DNA from: an uncultured Eggerthellaceae bacterium
Lineage (GTDB): Bacteria > Actinomycetota > Coriobacteriia > Coriobacteriales > Eggerthellaceae
Direction of reading: 5' to 3'
Assembly (NCBI GenBank): GCA_910584145.1
Contig: CAJTXX010000062.1
Span: forward strand, 1 to 9,428
DNA: 9,428 nucleotides
The notes under the pieces were generated by a model. The model saw only the letters and a list, made by a program, of their open reading frames with translations. It was not told the origin of the DNA and did no database searches. Positions within the stretch are counted from its first letter, which is position 1; each line of letters opens with the position of its first letter. Shown piece by piece: positions 5,323 to 9,428 of the stretch. Both the position numbers and the translations under genes were made by a program.

Positions 5323-8300
5323 TCACGCCCCAGGGCCGTCAGCGCGCTCAGAGGGCGTCGCTTGCACCTCGATGCTGCCATCTCCCGGCAGGCCCTCGCC
5401 CGCATCGGGCGCGCTCGGCGGCGCTGTCAGCAGGGTGTGCGTGAGAGCGCCTGCCGGGTCCATCGAGAGCAGCCAATGGATGCGCGCTATCGGCTCGTCC
5501 CATACGGTGCCGTTCATGACGGTGCCATCCGACCCGGGCGCCACCTTCTGGGAGATGTTCACCTGGGCCTTATCGCGGAAGGTGACCGAGAGCTTGCCTG
5601 AAAGCCTGCCGGCAGCGCCCGCTGTCCCTGCGGGGACGGTCCCTATCTGCTGGGTGCGGCGCGCCGACCCGTCGAGGGCGAGCTGAGGGTTATCGCGGCC
5701 CTGCCCGATGTCGTAGAGGAAGTCTATCTGGGCGAGGTCTGTGGCTGGGAACACCTCGGAGCTCACCGGCTGCGCCTCAGACCATGCCTCTACCGTGATG
5801 GGGCAGGGCGTGGTGGAGGCGAGCACCACATCGCTCGCGCGCCAGGTCTCCTTCTCGCTCGCATCGAGCACGAGCGAGGCCACCGCAGCATCTGCCGGCA
5901 CATCGAAGTGGTATGCCACTTGCCACACCGCGAAGAGCTCTATGTCGCGCAGAGCCGGGTCTGTGATGCCGAGCTTGTCGATGACGATCTCGCGCATGTC
6001 GGTGTCGGTGGGAAGGATGTAGCGGGCACGCTCGCCTTCCGGTATGCCCGACCAGTCAGATACCCAGGTCCACCCATACAGGAAATACCCCGGCACATCC
6101 ACCCGGTTCTTGTCGGTGCGAAGCGTCCGGTCCCCCGGAAGCTCGATGGGGGCAGGCTCGCCTGCGATCTCGAAGTCGACAGGCCCTGTGAAGGCGCTCG
6201 TGAACTCGCAGAGGCTCTTGTCATGTGCCTTGTCGGTGAACTTGTAGAAGTGGAAGCGGTAGCCGTTGCCGCCCTCAGCCGGCAACCATATGGCATACAA
6301 CGCAAGGTCGCCTGCCACAGGCATATGCTCGCCGACCTCATGGGTATAGGTATCCCCCGGCTGAGCGAACACCTCGGTCGAGCCCTCCGCGAGCGCCCAG
6401 CCTCCGAACTCGTACCCCACGCGCGCAGGCTCCGCGTCGGGAATGCGATAGGCATCCTTGCGATCGAAGACGACATCCATCTCGGCCGGGTCAGGCATAT
6501 TGCCCACGTGATCTCCCGGATGGCTCCCCTTATTCTCGAGGAAGGTCAGCTTATAGGTATTGGGCACCCAGATGGCATAGAGCGTGACGGTAGCATCCGC
6601 ATCTACGCACAGGCTGTTCGCCTCTATCTGCTGACCATCTGCGTACTCGACCTCGTTGCCGAAGCGGTCCGTTCCCTTCCAGCCGCCGAAGGTATAGCCG
6701 TCGAGCACATAGGCGTTCGCGGTGAGGTTCGGTGTGCTGTAGCATTCCACCTCCTGAGGGGCCATCTCGCCCGTCACGCGCGTGGATGCGCCCTCGGGTT
6801 GGTTCGCGTCGAATGCGATGGTGTAGCGGTTGCGCTCCCACTCGGCGCGCCATTCCTTATCACCGACCGTACCCGTGTGAACAGCTACGTCAAGCTCGGG
6901 GCCGCCGATGATAGCCCCATCCTTCCATTCCGTCCAGCCCTTGAACGTGTAGGCGAGCCTCTCAGGGACAGGCAGGTGGAAGGTCGGCGACTCCACGTTG
7001 AACTCCCGCGACCAGACAGGCCATGCTTGGTATGTCCAATCGGGGTCGGATATCGTGCCGCCTTCTGCTCCGAGCGTGGCAGTGTAGGTATGCATCCCCC
7101 ACTTCGCGAGGTAAGAGAACACCCCTGTTATAAGGTTGGAAGCGGCATAGCCCGGCGTGATGCTGTTGCCCGGAGACCATTCCTCGAAGTAGTATCCATC
7201 ATTGGGGGTTGCCTGCGGCCCAGCACCGAGCGCGCTGTTGTAGTCGCGCCACCCGTTCATAGCACTTGAGACGGTGCCCGCCTCGGGCTTGCTGTTGCCG
7301 TATGTCACCTGGAACTGGAGCTTGAAGTACACCTCGAACACCGTCGTGCCATTAGCTGCGATGGTGGCGGTGAGCACATTCTTCTTGCCGTACTTGTCGT
7401 TGTTGAGAAGATGCCGCTCCCCCGCATCGAGCTCTGGGATGGTGGCAGCGTCGCTGTGATCTTTCGGTACCAGAGAGCTCCCGCCGATGGTATGGGACAG
7501 ATCAGTGCTGCCTATGCCCGTGCTCCTGAGATTCGGATAGCCAGGGGTAGGCCACGAGCCGTCCTTGTTCTGGTAGTAATACTCGACGGTATAGCTTGCC
7601 GTGCCGCGGTTCCACACCGCATAAAGGGTCACATCTTTGTCGCCTCTTAAAGTGTAGCTGCCACCTGGCCAATACCGCGTCCCATAGCCATCGGCCTGGT
7701 CGCTCCAGCAATAGAAGGTGTAGCCGAGCCTCTGCGGCGACGAGGCCTGATCGGGCAGGGTCGTGGAGCTGCCATAGGCGACCTCGCGTTCGGCGGGCAT
7801 GTTCGTCGCCGTCGGGCTCGTCGTCTCTCCCGAGATGCCCGCATCGAACTTGACCTTGTGCTTGTTCACCGTCCACTTCGCCTTCACGGTGGCGTCAGCG
7901 GTGAACAGCGCGGTCTTACCGCTTGCGATCTTGCCATCCTTGTCGATGAACTCGATGCTGCCGTCCTTGGCGTAACCGGCGAAAGTGTGCCCAGCATACC
8001 CGGAGGGCTTAGTGATCGAGGACAGCTTGCTGCCCGCGACAGAACCCGCCCCGCCATTAGCCGCCGAAGCAGGAGTGCCGCTGCCATACCAGCCATCTTC
8101 GTATTTGAGATAGAGCACGGCGGTGCCGGCTGTAGTGGCGCCGTTCTTATCGAGCGTTATCTTGTAGACATTGGGCGTCCATTTGGCGTAGAGCCTCACC
8201 ACAGAGGCTGTCTCTTTCCAATTGCCCGCGCTGCTCAAGCACTTCGAGCCGCTCTCGGTCATCGTGCCATAGTACTTCTTACCCCAAGAGCCATCAGCCG

Positions 8301-9428
8301 TCTTCGTGTAATAGCCATCGAAGGTATACCCGGTCCTAGTCGGCACCGGGGCCTTCATGTTGCTCTGAGATTGCGGCATCGGCGCATCGTATGTTGCCGT
8401 AACGTAGTAGAGCGCAGTGCCATTATCATATTGCGACCAAGACCAGGGGTTCTGCGTGCCGCCATTAGGATCGAGAAGGGCCTTCGAGCTGAGCGGGGTC
8501 CATTTGGCATAAAGGATCGTATCGTTGGCGATGGTCCAGGTGGCGGTCGGGATCAAGTAGTGCGTACCATTGGCTTCAGCCGAACCGTAATACTTCGCAC
8601 CCCAAGCACCGTTGGCGGCCTTCGTGTAATAACCGTCGAAGGTATAGCCTGTACGCGTGGGTGCTTTTGCCTTGTTGGTCATACCGCCGTCGGGAAGATA
8701 CTGATCGATGGTAGCTATGACGGTGCACTTGCCATCATATGCCGTGCCCATCCACGATGCTTTCTCCTGAGCGCCGCCATTCGGGTCGAGCGTGACCGTA
8801 GGCTTGGTCTTCCACTGAGCGAAGAGCGTGGTGTTGCCGAGGTTGCCCACCTTGGCGCTCGCTGCGTAGCTCGTGCCTGTTCCGTTGGCCTTGGTGTTCC
8901 AGCCGGCGAAGTACTTGTTCGCAGGGGCTGTGAATGCCGTGCTGCTGGGCAGCGTTATCTTCGTTTTGTCGGTATCATCGGGGTCGTAGGTCCCCGTTTT
9001 CGAAGCGACCGTGCCCGACCCCCCATTGGCGTTGAACGAGATCGAGTAGTTCCACTTCGCATAGATGGTGCCGCCAGCAGCGGTCGTCCATGACTGGCAC
9101 GTATCGTCGATCTCTAGGATATCGTAGTATTCGTGCGCTCCCGGATCGGCGAAGCGCTTCTTTGAGATGTAGGCCGTACCGCTGCCATCCTTCTTGCTGT
9201 TGAAGCCAGCGAATGTGTAGTGAGTCTTCTCGGGCACCCTGATGACGTCCTTGCCTCCGAGATTGTCGGCGAATTTCTGGTAGTAGCCCACGCTGGTCGA
9301 GTTCGGCAAGTTCGCCCCATTGGTGCCGGAGGCTTTACTGCCGGTGTTCAGATCGAGCGTCACCGTATAGGAGTTCGCTTGCCAATGGGCGTAGAGGGTC
9401 TTGGTGCCAGTGGTCGTCTTATCCCAGT
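5323..9428 (-). CDS. Giant extracellular InlB-repeat protein with C-terminal beta domain (5' end off window)
   Basis: The frame stays open from the right edge through the GTG at 9363 to TGA at 5323-5325, giving 1367 visible residues (numbered from the edge). The 65 bases right of 9363 continue the frame and encode a repeat end (TLYAHWQ), so 9363 is not the start. Residues about 1-1168 are tandem InlB/Listeria-Bacteroides repeats. Each starts with a strand such as YTVTLD.NGG, has GYTF.GW or GYTFDGYY in the middle and ends LYAKW. A MucBP-like module (SYTVEYYYQNKDG) interrupts them. Residues about 1169-1323 are a different beta domain with FDVP, STTPCPITV (Cys 1208) and ARIHWLLSM (Trp 1318), followed by a Pro/Asp-rich tail. 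No LPxTG-like signal or membrane segment occurs at the end, in this frame or just past the stop in the others, so surface retention must be non-covalent or through a partner. InlB-type repeats are known in adhesins and internalins of Gram-positives. The role here is probably adhesion or matrix. Confidence 0.93.
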   Translation of the reverse strand, partial: WDKTTTGTKTLYAHWQANSYTVTLDLNTGSKASGTNGANLPNSTSVGYYQKFADNLGGKDVIRVPEKTHYTFAGFNSKKDGSGTAYISKKRFADPGAHEYYDILEIDDTCQSWTTAAGGTIYAKWNYSISFNANGGSGTVASKTGTYDPDDTDKTKITLPSSTAFTAPANKYFAGWNTKANGTGTSYAASAKVGNLGNTTLFAQWKTKPTVTLDPNGGAQEKASWMGTAYDGKCTVIATIDQYLPDGGMTNKAKAPTRTGYTFDGYYTKAANGAWGAKYYGSAEANGTHYLIPTATWTIANDTILYAKWTPLSSKALLDPNGGTQNPWSWSQYDNGTALYYVTATYDAPMPQSQSNMKAPVPTRTGYTFDGYYTKTADGSWGKKYYGTMTESGSKCLSSAGNWKETASVVRLYAKWTPNVYKITLDKNGATTAGTAVLYLKYEDGWYGSGTPASAANGGAGSVAGSKLSSITKPSGYAGHTFAGYAKDGSIEFIDKDGKIASGKTALFTADATVKAKWTVNKHKVKFDAGISGETTSPTATNMPAEREVAYGSSTTLPDQASSPQRLGYTFYCWSDQADGYGTRYWPGGSYTLRGDKDVTLYAVWNRGTASYTVEYYYQNKDGSWPTPGYPNLRSTGIGSTDLSHTIGGSSLVPKDHSDAATIPELDAGERHLLNNDKYGKKNVLTATIAANGTTVFEVYFKLQFQVTYGNSKPEAGTVSSAMNGWRDYNSALGAGPQATPNDGYYFEEWSPGNSITPGYAASNLITGVFSYLAKWGMHTYTATLGAEGGTISDPDWTYQAWPVWSREFNVESPTFHLPVPERLAYTFKGWTEWKDGAIIGGPELDVAVHTGTVGDKEWRAEWERNRYTIAFDANQPEGASTRVTGEMAPQEVECYSTPNLTANAYVLDGYTFGGWKGTDRFGNEVEYADGQQIEANSLCVDADATVTLYAIWVPNTYKLTFLENKGSHPGDHVGNMPDPAEMDVVFDRKDAYRIPDAEPARVGYEFGGWALAEGSTEVFAQPGDTYTHEVGEHMPVAGDLALYAIWLPAEGGNGYRFHFYKFTDKAHDKSLCEFTSAFTGPVDFEIAGEPAPIELPGDRTLRTDKNRVDVPGYFLYGWTWVSDWSGIPEGERARYILPTDTDMREIVIDKLGITDPALRDIELFAVWQVAYHFDVPADAAVASLVLDASEKETWRASDVVLASTTPCPITVEAWSEAQPVSSEVFPATDLAQIDFLYDIGQGRDNPQLALDGSARRTQQIGTVPAGTAGAAGRLSGKLSVTFRDKAQVNISQKVAPGSDGTVMNGTVWDEPIARIHWLLSMDPAGALTHTLLTAPPSAPDAGEGLPGDGSIEVQATPSERADGPGA
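7318..7611 (-). repeat. MucBP-like module within the repeat array
   Basis: This segment encodes SYTVEYYYQNKDGSW, a long polar middle (HTIGGSSLVPKD, then LLNNDKYGKKNVL) and a last strand TTVFEVYFKLQ. The YTVEYYYQ start and the closing VYF strand resemble MucBP-type modules often found alongside InlB repeats. It lacks the GYTF.GW and LYAKW signatures of its neighbours. The family call is from the motif only. Confidence 0.55.
8179..8811 (-). repeat. Two recently duplicated repeat units
   Basis: The units at 8500-8811 and 8179-8499 share PTRTGYTFDGYYTK, a W-G-x-KYYG motif and LYAKWTP, as well as LDPNGG near their starts. At DNA level 27 of 30 bases agree between 8302-8331 and 8620-8649, an offset of 318. 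No other pair in the array is this close, which points to a recent internal duplication or gene conversion. Confidence 0.75.

Larger units (their letters stand above)
5923..9384 (-). repeat. Array of InlB/Flg_new-type repeats (about twelve units)
   Basis: I marked the Trp closing each unit (the W of LYAKW or its variants) by its codon. They lie at 9382, 9052, 8812, 8500, 8179, 7873, 7612, 7099, 6838, 6568, 6286 and 5923 (low coordinates). The spacings are 330, 240, 312, 321, 306, 261, 513, 261, 270, 282 and 363 bases, all multiples of three. The 513-base interval holds two modules: the MucBP-like one (about 7318-7611) and a diverged unit ending LAKW. Typical units are 80-107 residues, longer than the roughly 70 of a minimal repeat because many carry loops between the first strand and GYTF. 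Confidence 0.85.

Noticed and set aside
5908..7269. Plus-strand open frame of 453 codons opposite the repeat gene
   Set aside because: Composition is typical of an antisense shadow (Arg, His, Val, Gly rich) and it crosses several repeat units whose minus-strand reading is clearly coding.
9361..9363. GTG at 9363 as the start of the giant protein
   Set aside because: The reading frame stays open to the window edge and the upstream codons encode the end of another repeat (TLYAHWQ), so the gene begins outside the window.
1..9428. Classical sortase-assembled pilus
   Set aside because: No CnaB-type isopeptide domains, pilin motif, E-box or pilin sortase can be seen, and only one protein has a sorting signal.
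1..9428. tRNA, rRNA, CRISPR array, insertion sequence or phage genes
   Set aside because: No conserved RNA structure, regular spacer array, transposase-like frame or terminal inverted repeats were seen; the repeats present are all inside coding modules.

Overview
This is a GC-rich stretch in which all five genes lie on the minus strand. Gene style, GC content (about 55-77% by line), LAxTG-type wall anchoring and long InlB-type repeat proteins suggest a high-GC Gram-positive. A gut or oral member of the Coriobacteriia (Olsenella, Collinsella or Eggerthella relatives) is my best guess, but it is inferred from style and not from a marker gene.

Layout in transcription order, from the right edge to the left. 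(1) >9428-5323: a giant extracellular protein, 5' end missing, with about a dozen InlB/Listeria-Bacteroides (Flg_new) repeats, one MucBP-like module and a C-terminal beta domain, but no wall anchor. (2) 5173-4559: a small single-pass membrane protein with an external beta domain. (3) 4444-3611: a classically secreted protein with a strong Shine-Dalgarno sequence and a possible promoter of its own. (4) 3570-2671: a paralogue of gene 2 with a long Gly/Ala/Pro/Tyr-rich cytoplasmic tail. (5) 2651-<1: a large surface protein with a signal peptide, divergent InlB-like modules, an Asp/Pro/Asn linker and a C-terminal LAQTG sorting signal; only its last few codons are off the left edge. Gaps between genes are 149, 114, 40 and 19 bases, and the two larger gaps carry hairpins.

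Every product is exported or membrane-anchored, so the window looks like one cell-surface structure or adhesin locus. Two internal relationships stand out. The membrane proteins of genes 2 and 4 are clear paralogues flanking the secreted protein. The C-terminal domain of the giant protein appears to share motif order with that secreted protein. My inference is a multi-component extracellular fibre or matrix: the secreted protein as candidate repeating subunit, the giant repeat protein as adhesive or tip component, the paired membrane proteins as base or assembly partners, and the LAQTG protein as the covalently wall-linked element. No sortase, signal peptidase or regulator lies within the window, so this remains a hypothesis.
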